DNA from: Treponema sp. UBA6852
GTDB lineage: Bacteria; Spirochaetota; Spirochaetia; Treponematales; Treponemataceae
NCBI GenBank assembly: GCA_002449305.1
Contig: DKDI01000018.1
Location: forward strand, 53,837 to 116,534
Direction of reading: 5' to 3'
DNA length: 62,698 nt
The notes below the pieces were generated by a model. That model saw nothing but the letters and a program-made list of their open reading frames with translations, ran no database searches and had not been told where the DNA came from. The number at the start of each line of letters is the position of its first letter. The stretch's first letter is position 1. This document shows positions 42,959 through 50,916 of this stretch, piece by piece. Both the position numbers and the translations under genes were made by a program.

Positions 42959-43792
42959 ATGAAAAGGCATTTGTTTTCAATTGTTCTTTTTTTGTTTTTT
43001 GCAAAGATTTTTGCGCAAACAGAAAATTCTCCGTTTAAACTAACACCAGTGGACGGAATTATTCTTGGAGCAGGAATTTCTTTTACAGCTTCTGCAATTA
43101 TTGCTGAAAAAACATTGGACTTTCCTGAGTATACAGAGCGAAGCTACGATTTACATTCAGTCAATTTTGTGGACAGAAAACTTTCCCAAAAATACAATCA
43201 TACTCTCGACAACCTTGGAACTGCAACTTGCGCCGTGAATCTTGCCCTTCCGTTTGCAGTTTATGGAGCAGGATTTTTCAACGATGTTTTTTCCGCGGAA
43301 GATTTTCTTACGCTGACTACAATGTATATTGAAGCGTATCTTTTCGACTATGGCGCGAAAAATTTTTTGAAGATGGGAATAAGAAGAGTCCGGCCTTATA
43401 TGTATTATGACGGCTACCCGACAGACAAACTTGACGACTATGACTTTGAGTTTTCAAGTCCAAGCGGACACACAACGGATTCTTTTTTGGGCGCAGGATT
43501 TCTTTCGTATACATTTTGCCGTTATTTTCCTGAATCAAAATGGAAAATTCCTGTAGTTGCGGCATCTTACTCAGTTGCTATTGGAACGGCGGCTTTGAGA
43601 ATCGCAAGCGGAAATCATTTTCTTACTGACACAATTTTTGGCGCGGCACTTGGCACTGTCTGCGGAATTGGAGTCCCGCTTTTGCATGAGCTTATCGCTT
43701 CGCATTCAGAAAAAAAAGAAACAGCATTCAAAAAAGGAAGCGTGCATTTTTCTGTAACGCCAGTTTCAGTGAATTGGAAAATCGCCCTTTAA
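42959..43792 (+). CDS. PAP2-superfamily membrane phosphatase
   Basis: 277 residues, signal peptide then several membrane spans. All three phosphatase motifs are intact: KMGIRRVRP (Kx6RP), SPSGHTTD, and RIASGNHFLTD (Rx5Hx3D). Such enzymes dephosphorylate lipid phosphates such as undecaprenyl pyrophosphate or phosphatidic acid. It is coupled to the RNA methyltransferase gene. Confidence 0.88.
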   Translation: MKRHLFSIVLFLFFAKIFAQTENSPFKLTPVDGIILGAGISFTASAIIAEKTLDFPEYTERSYDLHSVNFVDRKLSQKYNHTLDNLGTATCAVNLALPFAVYGAGFFNDVFSAEDFLTLTTMYIEAYLFDYGAKNFLKMGIRRVRPYMYYDGYPTDKLDDYDFEFSSPSGHTTDSFLGAGFLSYTFCRYFPESKWKIPVVAASYSVAIGTAALRIASGNHFLTDTIFGAALGTVCGIGVPLLHELIASHSEKKETAFKKGSVHFSVTPVSVNWKIAL

Positions 43793-43808
43793 AACATTGT
43801 CATAAATA

Positions 43809-43899
43809 TAGATTCTCGCATCAAGTGTGGAATGACAGAAAATCAAGCAATGAAATGCGGTGGAACAATTTGTCATTGCCGGGCTTGACCCGGCAATCT
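43809..43899. repeat. Two REP-like palindromes
   Basis: A degenerate copy (43809-43838) and a complete one (43871-43899, TGTCATTGCCGGGC...CCCGGCAATCT). They occupy the gap between two convergent genes and could serve as a bidirectional terminator hairpin. Confidence 0.65.
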
Positions 43900-43910
43900 A
43901 ATGAATAACA

Positions 43911-44909
43911 TCAATAATTTTCCTTTATTACGACCGACCATTCTTTGCCTTTGTAAGAGTTGTAGCCTGGAGTTTTTGAATATCCAAAAACTTCAAGCGC
44001 TCTGCTGGTTTTGTTTGTGTAGAATCCCATTTTTTGTCCTTGCGAAATATGATTGAATGCTTCCCAGTCCGCAAGGTGTCTTTTTAAAATTTCATCCTTG
44101 TTTTTTGAAGCTATTACAAGTCCGTCTTTGTTTATAATGAATATTTCGCCTGAATGAGAAACTTTTGCGCTTGAAATTATGTTCAGTATGAATTTCCAGT
44201 TGAACCTTGTTGAAATTATTCCTACAATTGTTCCGTCTTGGGCGCGCACAGGACAACTGTACGAAACTGTCCAGTCTTTTACAGATTCAGAGTAGTACAT
44301 ATCTGAATAAGTTGTGCTTTGGGATTCAGAAGTTTCCTTGAACCATTTTGTGTTCTGCATTGAGCGTCCGCGCAAATTTTTGTTTACGCCCACGCATACA
44401 ACTGTTCCGCTTGTGTCTGTAAGAAGAATGTCGTGGTAAACTTCATAGATTCTTACAAGATTTTCTATTGTATGTTCTGCGGAGCGTCTTTTTTCTTCAG
44501 TAGGATTTGCAAGGCAGTCGATTATTTTTCCGAATGTTGCCCAAGCCTGAACATCGCAGTAACGCTCAAAAAGGTTTCGGTCAACTTTGTCGATTGTGTC
44601 GAACGCCATTTCCGCAGTTCTTATTCCAATCAGCTTGTGCATTTTTGTTTCAATTTGGTCAACGACTTTTTGGCACGTCTGGTTTTGCGTGTCGTTTTTT
44701 TCTGATATATTTTTTATTTCGTTTGCAATTACGCGGAATCCTTTTCCAACTGTTCCAGCCCTTGCCGCTTCAATTGAAGAGTTGAATGAAAGAATTCTTA
44801 TGTTTTGCGACTCGTTGTATATTTCATTGAGCGAGCTGTGCAAGGATTCGTAATCTTGAATAAGCCCGTCAAAAACCGTGCTTAGCTTTTCTGATTTTGT
44901 GTCTTCCAT
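43911..44909 (-). CDS. Soluble chemoreceptor-like protein: MCP tip followed by Cache domain
   Basis: 332 residues, no membrane span. Residues about 25-85 contain the highly conserved hairpin tip of methyl-accepting chemotaxis proteins (ILSFNSSIEAARAGTVGKGF then VIANEIKNIS). A Cache-type sensor follows (about 130-325), with LLTDTSGTVVCVGVNKNLRG, TKWFKET and IISTRFNW. The order is reversed relative to classical receptors, and the methylation helices are short. It may report a cytoplasmic ligand to CheA. A consensus AGGAGA ribosome binding site precedes the ATG. Confidence 0.8.
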   Translation of the reverse strand: MEDTKSEKLSTVFDGLIQDYESLHSSLNEIYNESQNIRILSFNSSIEAARAGTVGKGFRVIANEIKNISEKNDTQNQTCQKVVDQIETKMHKLIGIRTAEMAFDTIDKVDRNLFERYCDVQAWATFGKIIDCLANPTEEKRRSAEHTIENLVRIYEVYHDILLTDTSGTVVCVGVNKNLRGRSMQNTKWFKETSESQSTTYSDMYYSESVKDWTVSYSCPVRAQDGTIVGIISTRFNWKFILNIISSAKVSHSGEIFIINKDGLVIASKNKDEILKRHLADWEAFNHISQGQKMGFYTNKTSRALEVFGYSKTPGYNSYKGKEWSVVIKENY

Positions 44910-44967
44910 TTTATTTCTCCTATAAAAAGTTAAGAGTAAAACTTCAGTTTTAGGATTAACTTTTTAT

Positions 44968-45069
44968 TGCAATTTCGTAACAAAGTGAGAAATTGCAGTA
45001 GGATAAGAAAGTTTGCAATGCAAACTTATAAAGATAAAAACAGACGCCATTTCCGGCTGTTTTTATCTT
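44968..45069. other. Series of strong inverted repeats in the chemoreceptor leader
   Basis: Three perfect stems in 102 bases: TGCAATTTC/GAAATTGCA (44968-44976 with 44989-44997), AAGTTTGCA/TGCAAACTT (45009-45027), and AAGATAAAAACAG/CTGTTTTTATCTT (45031-45043 with 45057-45069). They lie in the 338-base gap between divergent genes (44910-45247), upstream of the chemoreceptor-like gene. Leader structure, operators or a small RNA are possible. Confidence 0.6.
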
Positions 45070-45085
45070 ATCTCCTATATCCGCT

Positions 45086-45128
45086 GAAAAAAAATGGGAC
45101 TGCGCACCAAGTAAAGTACACAGCCCCA
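45086..45128 (-). terminator. Rho-independent terminator inside the leader
   Basis: Read on the minus strand, TGGGGCTG (45128-45121) pairs with CAGTCCCA (45102-45095) and is followed by eight T residues. It stands between a minus-strand promoter and the chemoreceptor-like gene. Confidence 0.72.
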
Positions 45129-45143
45129 TTGCTATATTGTTCT

Positions 45144-45171
45144 ATTATAATGAAAATAAAATAACTTTCAA
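45144..45171 (-). promoter_or_regulatory. Minus-strand promoter feeding the leader terminator
   Basis: TTGAAA (45171-45166), 16 bases, TATAAT (45149-45144). A transcript from here would reach the terminator after about 50 bases. Confidence 0.65.
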
Positions 45172-45211
45172 TAGAACATAAAAAACTCGCAGCGTCTATT
45201 CCATGTCATTA

Positions 45212-45240
45212 TTGAAAATTTAGACTGTCTAGTTTATACT
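45212..45240 (+). promoter_or_regulatory. Promoter of the GerMN gene
   Basis: TTGAAA (45212-45217), 17 bases, TATACT (45235-45240), 7 bases, ATG. No ribosome binding site. Confidence 0.72.
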
Positions 45241-45247
45241 CATTTCT

Positions 45248-46144
45248 ATGTCGGAAAAAAATGCAAAGAAAAAGAGAACGGGAATCGGGCTTGCGCTTTG
45301 GGTTTTGGCAGCTCTGCTCATTCTTATAATTTTCCTTATAAATCAAGATAAAATTGCAAGCAACTTAAAGGCGACTGGTTTTTTCAATAAGACTGGCTTA
45401 AAGACTCCTGAATTTGTAGAAAAGGCGGAAGTAAAAAACTCTTCTGTTGCTGACAAAAATGAAGTTGCTCCTATTGAAACTATTGAAATTGACTTGAACG
45501 GTGTTGGCTCTCATGTTGAAGAAGAAAGCGCGCAATCATCAGCTCAGGAAAATATATACGAAAATGTCAAGGCGCAGAACGACACTGCAAAAAAACAGCA
45601 GGAATCCGCAGTTGAGGAAAAAATAAATTCCAAGACAGAAAAAAAAGAATCCGCGCAGAAAACAGAAGAAAAAGAAACAACAATAAGAAAAGAAGTTTCT
45701 GTAAAAACCGAGCCAAAGATTTCCAGCATGAAGCTTAAGCTTTATTTTATGACAATAAACAGCGATGGTTCAGTTTCAAGAAAAGAAATTACCCGCGAAA
45801 TGAAAAAGTCCGACAGTCCGCTTATGGATGCAATAAATGCCTTGATAAAAGGTCCGGTCGCTTCTGAAGAAAATTCCGGCTGCCGTTCGCTCATCTCTGA
45901 AAACACAAAGCTTATCGGCGCTTCTGTAAAAAATGGAACTGCCATTTTGAATTTTAGCGGCGACTTTGAATTTAACCAGTACGGAATTGAAGGTTTGCGC
46001 GGACAGCTTCAGCAGATTGTCTTTACTGCGACTGCGTTTCCGACTGTTGAAAATGTTCAGTTTTTGGTGGACGGCGAAAAGAAAGAATACCTTGGCAGCG
46101 AAGGCGTTTGGATTGGCACTCCGCTAAACCGTAACAGTTTTTAG
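45248..46144 (+). CDS. GerMN-domain membrane-anchored protein
   Basis: 298 residues. One N-terminal membrane anchor (about 12-34), a long Glu/Lys/Ser-rich linker (about 50-155) and a C-terminal GerMN domain (about 160-295) with DSPLMDAINALIKGPVASEE, LIGASVKNGTAILNFSGDF and GLRGQLQQIVFTATAFPTVE. GerMN was named from spore germination proteins but occurs widely in non-sporulating bacteria; its ligand is unknown. It converges with the next gene, with only 2 bases between the stops. Confidence 0.82.
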   Translation: MSEKNAKKKRTGIGLALWVLAALLILIIFLINQDKIASNLKATGFFNKTGLKTPEFVEKAEVKNSSVADKNEVAPIETIEIDLNGVGSHVEEESAQSSAQENIYENVKAQNDTAKKQQESAVEEKINSKTEKKESAQKTEEKETTIRKEVSVKTEPKISSMKLKLYFMTINSDGSVSRKEITREMKKSDSPLMDAINALIKGPVASEENSGCRSLISENTKLIGASVKNGTAILNFSGDFEFNQYGIEGLRGQLQQIVFTATAFPTVENVQFLVDGEKKEYLGSEGVWIGTPLNRNSF

Positions 46145-46146
46145 TT

Positions 46147-47202
46147 CTACTGGGAAACTTTGTAACTTTCAAGAATTTTTGTAAAGTAGCTTCTGTTTTT
46201 CTGATAAACGCTGTCGAATATTGTAAGTGTAAGAAGTGAAATTGTGCCGTCTTTGTTCTGTGTGATAATTTTAAAGTCGCGGGTTACGTTTTCTGATTCA
46301 GGCTGATAAAAAACATTCATCACAGAAATTTCGTTTTCAGTTATTGTAATTTTTCTTTGCGGCGCAATTGAATATGATAAGTCTGTGCTTTGGCAAAGGC
46401 GGCGCAAAAGGCTGTCTAGCGCATGATTTTTTTGCTCTTTTGGAACTGCCATTGTTGTCATTGAAAGAATTGCAAAGTCCTCAAGAAGCCACAAGTTTTC
46501 CATTGACTGCTTCCACATTTTGTCCAGCGTGATTTTCTGAGCGCCAAATTCCGCCGCAAGCTCTTCCGCCTTTATTTTTTTGAAGCTGCGTTTTTTGTCT
46601 TTTGGAAGTCCTTCAATTCCTTTAAAGAGCGCGAAACTTTCGTCAGTTGAAGACATAAGATGTCCTGCAGTTTCCATTGAAAAAATGCTTTGACCATCGG
46701 ATGCTTTTATTTCTTCAATGTTGAAAATTGGAACATAAGGATTGAACAGAATGTTTACGTTTCCGCCGAACTGATGAAAATCCTGCTGGCTGTTTATTTT
46801 TTTGCATGAGTCAAGATTTTCTTTTTGCCTGCGCGAAGTGAATTCGTAAAACAAGTCGTGCAGGTAATTTATGATTTCTGTGTCTTGTTCGGATGTTGCG
46901 CCTTGGATTTTTTCTCCTGTAAATTCCATTCCGGTTTTTGACTCAGGATTTACAGAAACATAAATTGTGATGTCTTTTTCAGGCGTGCTGTTTTTTTCAT
47001 CGGCAGGAGAATAAAAACGTGCGGCGTAAGTACTTTCATTGTAAAAAAGAAATCCTACGATGGATTCATTTTTAAAGCTTCTGTCCTTGTAGTAAACATA
47101 TTCCCCGGAAATATCAGGAATATACTGCTTTGTTCCCGGAAGAGAAAATGAAGAGAAAGACGCAATAAAAATAAATGTCAAAGTCAGGATTATTCTTTTC
47201 AA
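46147..47202 (-). CDS. Secreted protein of unknown function
   Basis: 351 residues. A signal peptide (about 1-20, ending FSSFSLP) and no further membrane span. It has no motif that I recognise. The N-terminal part is strand-rich (ISGEYVYYKDRSF, VGFLFYNESTYAARFY), the C-terminal part more helical with a strand-rich end. It follows proS by 25 bases in the same orientation and probably shares its message. Confidence 0.75.
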   Translation of the reverse strand: MKRIILTLTFIFIASFSSFSLPGTKQYIPDISGEYVYYKDRSFKNESIVGFLFYNESTYAARFYSPADEKNSTPEKDITIYVSVNPESKTGMEFTGEKIQGATSEQDTEIINYLHDLFYEFTSRRQKENLDSCKKINSQQDFHQFGGNVNILFNPYVPIFNIEEIKASDGQSIFSMETAGHLMSSTDESFALFKGIEGLPKDKKRSFKKIKAEELAAEFGAQKITLDKMWKQSMENLWLLEDFAILSMTTMAVPKEQKNHALDSLLRRLCQSTDLSYSIAPQRKITITENEISVMNVFYQPESENVTRDFKIITQNKDGTISLLTLTIFDSVYQKNRSYFTKILESYKVSQ

Positions 47203-47227
47203 TGTTTTTTCCTTTGCAAGTCAGTTT

Positions 47228-49039
47228 TTATGAATTCAGTTTGTCGAATTCAGCCTTTACAATTTCGCTGGCTTTTGCGGCGGCATTTTCAAGCGGAACA
47301 AGTTCTGCCTGTTCACTTGAGCGCATTTTTATTTCTATGTTCGGAAGATTTTTGTCTCCAACTGTAATTCTTACCGGGAAGCCGATTAAATCCATGTCGT
47401 TGAATTTTACGCCAGGACGTTCATCGCGGTCGTCAAGCAAAACTTCAACACCAGCTTTTAAAAGCTCGTCATAAATTTTGTCTGCCGCTTCTTTCATTGC
47501 TCCGCTGTATTTTATTGGAACAATTGCAACTTGGTAAGGTGCGGTTGACATCGGCCAGATAATTCCGCGGTCATCGTGGAAAGATTCAATAATTGAAGCA
47601 AGAACACGGTCAACTCCGATTCCGTAGCAGCCCATAGTTGGAACAGCAGACTTTCCGTTTTTGTCAAGGTAAGTCACGTTCATTGACTCTGTGTATTTTT
47701 TTCCAAGCTTGAAAATGTGTCCAAGCTCGTTTCCTTTTGTTGTGTAAAATGGCTTTCCGCAGACAGGGCAGATGTCTCCGGCTTTTGCAGTTCTAAGGTC
47801 GGCTGTTTTCCATGCAGAAAAATCTCTGCCGTATTCAACGTGGACAAAATGTGTGTCGGCTTTGTTTGCCCCTACAAGGAAGTCATGCATGTCAAGCACG
47901 GAATTGTCTGCGATTACAGGCACACTTGAAAGATTTATAGGTCCTGCGAATCCTACTGGCGCGCCTGTGATTTTTGTGTCTTCTTCTGCAGTTGCAAGTT
48001 CCACTTCTGACGCTTTTAGGAATCCTGCGAGTTTTGCTTCGTTTATATCAAGGTCGCCTCTTATACAGACCGCAACAAATACTTCAGGATAAAATTTTAT
48101 GTTTCCTTCTGTAATTGTCTTTAAATTTTTGCAGCAGTCAAGTTCGCTAAGATCAAGGCAGACATTTGTGGCTTTGTAAATCAACGTTTTTAAAAGCTGA
48201 TGCTTTGAGCATTTTAAATGTTTTTCCAAGTCGTCGATTGTTCCAACATTTGGAGTGCTGATTGGCTCGTAATTTTTTTCTGTTGCCTTTACAGGATTTC
48301 CGTCTATGTCAACTGGAATGTCTTTTGCGCATGAAGCTTTTTCAACGTTCGCCGCATATCCGCATTTGCACAAAATGAGCGTGTCATCTCCGATTTCGCT
48401 TTCAACCATAAATTCTTCAGAGCCGCTTCCGCCCATTGCGCCTGTGTCCGCTTTTACAGTTATTACATTCAGTCCAAGACGCTTAAAAATTCTAAGATAT
48501 GCTTTTGCGTAAGCCTGATATGACTGGTCAAGAGATTCGTCGTCAGCGTTGAGAGTGTAGCCGTCCATCATGTTGAATTCACGACCGCGCATAACTCCGT
48601 ATCTAGGTCGGATTTCATCTCTGTATTTCGTGTTTATCTGATAGCAGTTTATAGGAAGTTGCTTGTAGCTTGTAAGTCCCTGTCGCATAATTGCCGTGTA
48701 TGCTTCTTCTGCTGTCGGGCTTACAACCATATCCTGCTGCTGTCGGTTTTGCGCTTTTAGCATTTGCGGTCCCATTGTTTCCCATCTTCCGCTTTCTTTC
48801 CAGATGTCTCCGGGAACAATTACAGTCGGCTTAAATTCCATTGCGCCCGAAGCTTCAATTTCTTCCTTGATAATTTTTTCAAGTTTTCTGTATGCTCTTA
48901 AACCGAGCGGCATATATGTGTAAAGTCCGTTTCCGAGTTTTCTGATTAAGTCGGCTCGCATCATAAGCTGATGGCTAGAAATAATTGCTTCTGACGGAGA
49001 ATCACGAAGCGTCCTGAATGGAATTTGTGAAGTTTTCAT
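47228..49039 (-). CDS. proS: Prolyl-tRNA synthetase, bacterial type
   Basis: 603 residues. Class II synthetase: motif 1 around GLYTYMPLGLRAYRKLE, motif 2 KYRDEIRPRYGVMRGREF, an INS editing domain (about 225-410, YbaK-like with DMHDFLVGANKADTHFVHVE), motif 3 GCYGIGVDRVLASI, and an anticodon-binding domain (VEVLLDDRDERPGVKFNDMD). It also has a small CPVC zinc-like pair. It charges tRNA(Pro). The promoter ends 8 bases before the ATG, without a ribosome binding site. Confidence 0.95.
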   Translation of the reverse strand: MKTSQIPFRTLRDSPSEAIISSHQLMMRADLIRKLGNGLYTYMPLGLRAYRKLEKIIKEEIEASGAMEFKPTVIVPGDIWKESGRWETMGPQMLKAQNRQQQDMVVSPTAEEAYTAIMRQGLTSYKQLPINCYQINTKYRDEIRPRYGVMRGREFNMMDGYTLNADDESLDQSYQAYAKAYLRIFKRLGLNVITVKADTGAMGGSGSEEFMVESEIGDDTLILCKCGYAANVEKASCAKDIPVDIDGNPVKATEKNYEPISTPNVGTIDDLEKHLKCSKHQLLKTLIYKATNVCLDLSELDCCKNLKTITEGNIKFYPEVFVAVCIRGDLDINEAKLAGFLKASEVELATAEEDTKITGAPVGFAGPINLSSVPVIADNSVLDMHDFLVGANKADTHFVHVEYGRDFSAWKTADLRTAKAGDICPVCGKPFYTTKGNELGHIFKLGKKYTESMNVTYLDKNGKSAVPTMGCYGIGVDRVLASIIESFHDDRGIIWPMSTAPYQVAIVPIKYSGAMKEAADKIYDELLKAGVEVLLDDRDERPGVKFNDMDLIGFPVRITVGDKNLPNIEIKMRSSEQAELVPLENAAAKASEIVKAEFDKLNS

Positions 49040-49047
49040 AATCGGAT

Positions 49048-49076
49048 ATTTTAGTGAAATTCAAGTCTATGTTCAA
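49048..49076 (-). promoter_or_regulatory. Promoter of proS
   Basis: Minus strand TTGAAC (49076-49071), 17 bases, TAAAAT (49053-49048), 8 bases, ATG at 49039. Confidence 0.65.
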
Positions 49077-49110
49077 TATTTTGTCTTCTATAAAATGTGC
49101 ACTGTTTTGC

Positions 49111-49137
49111 TAAAGTCGTTTTCTAAAATTCCGATAA
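49111..49137 (+). promoter_or_regulatory. Sigma-28 (FliA/WhiG) type flagellar promoter
   Basis: TAAAGTCG (49111-49118), 11 bases, TCCGATAA (49130-49137), close to the consensus TAAAGTTT-N11-GCCGATAA. It is about 57 bases upstream of fliS. Confidence 0.78.
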
Positions 49138-49193
49138 TCGAAAGTAGCAGTCTTGTTTTTGCAAAGCAGAAGCAAAGCTATGGGAGGAAAAAA

Positions 49194-49652
49194 ATGGCGT
49201 ATGGAAGCAATCCTTATGGCGGGTTCAGCGCATACCGGGAAATCGGAGTGAAAACTGCCAGCCAAGGAAAACTTGTTGTAATGCTTTATGACGGTGCTGT
49301 TTCAAATTTGGAAAAAGCGATTGCATTGATTTCTGAAGACGGAAAAATTGCTCCAAGCAGCATTGAAAATTTTGGAAACTATCTGCAAAAAGTTATGGAC
49401 ATAATCACAGAGCTTGAAGTGAGCCTTAACATGGAGCAGGGTGGCGAAATTGCAAAAAATCTTATGTCGCTTTACGTTTTCTTTAACAAGCAGATTCTGG
49501 ATTCCACAATAAGCCATGACAAGAAAAAGCTTTCGTTTGTTCGTGATATGCTTTCCCAGCTTCAGGACTCTTGGATTTCGGCTTCAAACAGCACTGCAAA
49601 TGCCCAGACAAAAATTCCGGGAGCTGCGCCATCGCTGAATATAACAGGATAA
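49194..49652 (+). CDS. fliS: Flagellar export chaperone FliS
   Basis: 152 residues. FliS pattern: NPYGGFSAYREIGVKTASQGKL is the conserved N-terminus with YREIxVKTASxGKLxVMLYDGA, helical throughout, ending with a disordered Ala/Ser/Pro tail. It binds flagellin in the cytoplasm before export. The ATG at 49194 is preferred, behind GGGAGGA; an upstream in-frame extension carries no signal and overlaps the sigma-28 promoter. Confidence 0.9.
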   Translation: MAYGSNPYGGFSAYREIGVKTASQGKLVVMLYDGAVSNLEKAIALISEDGKIAPSSIENFGNYLQKVMDIITELEVSLNMEQGGEIAKNLMSLYVFFNKQILDSTISHDKKKLSFVRDMLSQLQDSWISASNSTANAQTKIPGAAPSLNITG

Positions 49653-49709
49653 TTTTAGCTGCAAGTTCACTTTGAATTTGCTGAATTATTTTTGATGCGG
49701 AGAAATTTT

Positions 49710-50198
49710 ATGGAACAAAAAATTAGTAAAGAAGAACTTGACGAGCGTGTTGCGATTCTTAAAAAATTCAAAATGCTTCTTGAGCAGCAGAGAAAAAAGT
49801 TTCAGGAATATTTAAAAGTTCTGGAAGCTCAGGAAAATAAAATTACAGAAGAAGATTCTGATTCCTTGATTGCGCACAGTGAACTTGAAGCGCAGATTGT
49901 TCAGGGAATTGGCTCATTGCAGAAAGTGATTGTTCCAATGCAGGAGCTTTACAATAAATCTGGAGCGGCTTTTTATAATCCAAAGGAAGCTTTGCCTGTT
50001 TCGCAGATTCAAAATGATTTGTCCAAACTTCAAAGTCAGGTGCTTGCCCAGAATGAAAAAAACCGTTCGCTTTTAAAAGTTAGAATGGTTCAACTTAAAA
50101 AGCAAATTTCAGATTTTAGAAATCCGTATCGTTCTTTGAATTCAATCTATGCGCAGAAGTCTTCTTCGGCTGGAACAAGAATTCAAGTTGAAGTTTAA
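49710..50198 (+). CDS. Coiled-coil protein, FlgN-like flagellar chaperone candidate
   Basis: 162 residues, almost entirely helical, with a long Gln/Glu/Lys-rich coiled coil at about 15-60 and a second at 95-145. It has an NPYRSLNSIYAQ motif near the C-terminus. Size, composition and position directly after fliS suggest a FlgN-type chaperone for hook-junction proteins, but no diagnostic motif is visible. ATG at 49710 follows CGGAGA; ATG at 49695 is an alternative. Confidence 0.65.
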   Translation: MEQKISKEELDERVAILKKFKMLLEQQRKKFQEYLKVLEAQENKITEEDSDSLIAHSELEAQIVQGIGSLQKVIVPMQELYNKSGAAFYNPKEALPVSQIQNDLSKLQSQVLAQNEKNRSLLKVRMVQLKKQISDFRNPYRSLNSIYAQKSSSAGTRIQVEV

Positions 50199-50219
50199 AA
50201 TTTTATAAAGAGAAAAATT

Positions 50220-50855
50220 ATGTCGGCAACAAAAAAAATTACTAAAAATATGATAGTTGATGCTGCCTTGGAAATTTTTAGGGCAGAAGGATTCGATGCT
50301 GTTACATCTCGCCGTGTTGCTCTTAGACTTGGATGTTCAACGCAGCCTATTTATTTTGAATACAAAAACATGGACGAGCTTAAAGACGACATTGTAAAAA
50401 AAGTTGTCAGTCAGCTTAATGAGATTTTCAGTTCTGTATCTAATGAAGGTAAAGAAGATCCCAATGAATTTGTTTACCGTTCATACGGTCTTGCATTTTT
50501 GAAATTTGCGCAAACCGACCCTTTTGTTTTTAGGCAGATTTATATTGTGGACGGAAAAATCGGAAGACAAGTTGACGATTTTTGGATGCCGAAAGGTATA
50601 GACATTCTTGAAAATAAATATGGTTACAAAAAAGAAACAGCGATTGCAATTAACAAAATGGCATCTTGCTCTTTGATGGGAATGGCGGTTTTTACTAGTT
50701 CCGGCTATAAGAAAACTTCAGAAGAGGAAATTTTAAAAAGCCTTGAAATTCTTTTTGCTTCTGTTTGCGCTGTTTATGGTCCGCCTCCAAAGCTTATGAA
50801 AATCGAAAAATTTAGAAATCACTTTGAAAAACTTATGGCAAGCTTTAAAAAATAG
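50220..50855 (+). CDS. TetR/AcrR-family transcriptional regulator
   Basis: 211 residues. N-terminal TetR helix-turn-helix (MIVDAALEIFRAEGFDAVTS then RRVALRLGCSTQPIYFEYKN), with a C-terminal ligand domain resembling TetR_C/WHG types. Target unknown; it follows the flagellar gene by 21 bases and precedes the topoisomerase operon. Confidence 0.88.
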   Translation: MSATKKITKNMIVDAALEIFRAEGFDAVTSRRVALRLGCSTQPIYFEYKNMDELKDDIVKKVVSQLNEIFSSVSNEGKEDPNEFVYRSYGLAFLKFAQTDPFVFRQIYIVDGKIGRQVDDFWMPKGIDILENKYGYKKETAIAINKMASCSLMGMAVFTSSGYKKTSEEEILKSLEILFASVCAVYGPPPKLMKIEKFRNHFEKLMASFKK

Positions 50856-50879
50856 AAATACAACTGAATTTTTCTTACA

Positions 50880-50908
50880 TTGAAGAATTTTATTTTATGC
50901 ATTAAAAT
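50880..50908 (+). promoter_or_regulatory. Promoter of the topoisomerase operon
   Basis: TTGAAG (50880-50885), 17 bases, TAAAAT (50903-50908), 8 bases, ATG at 50917; no ribosome binding site. Confidence 0.68.
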
Positions 50909-50916
50909 AGAGCGTT

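Noticed and set aside
44968..45128. A known riboswitch in the leader of the chemoreceptor-like gene
   Set aside because: The hairpins do not match any riboswitch core that I can recognise; only an attenuator or small RNA is supported.
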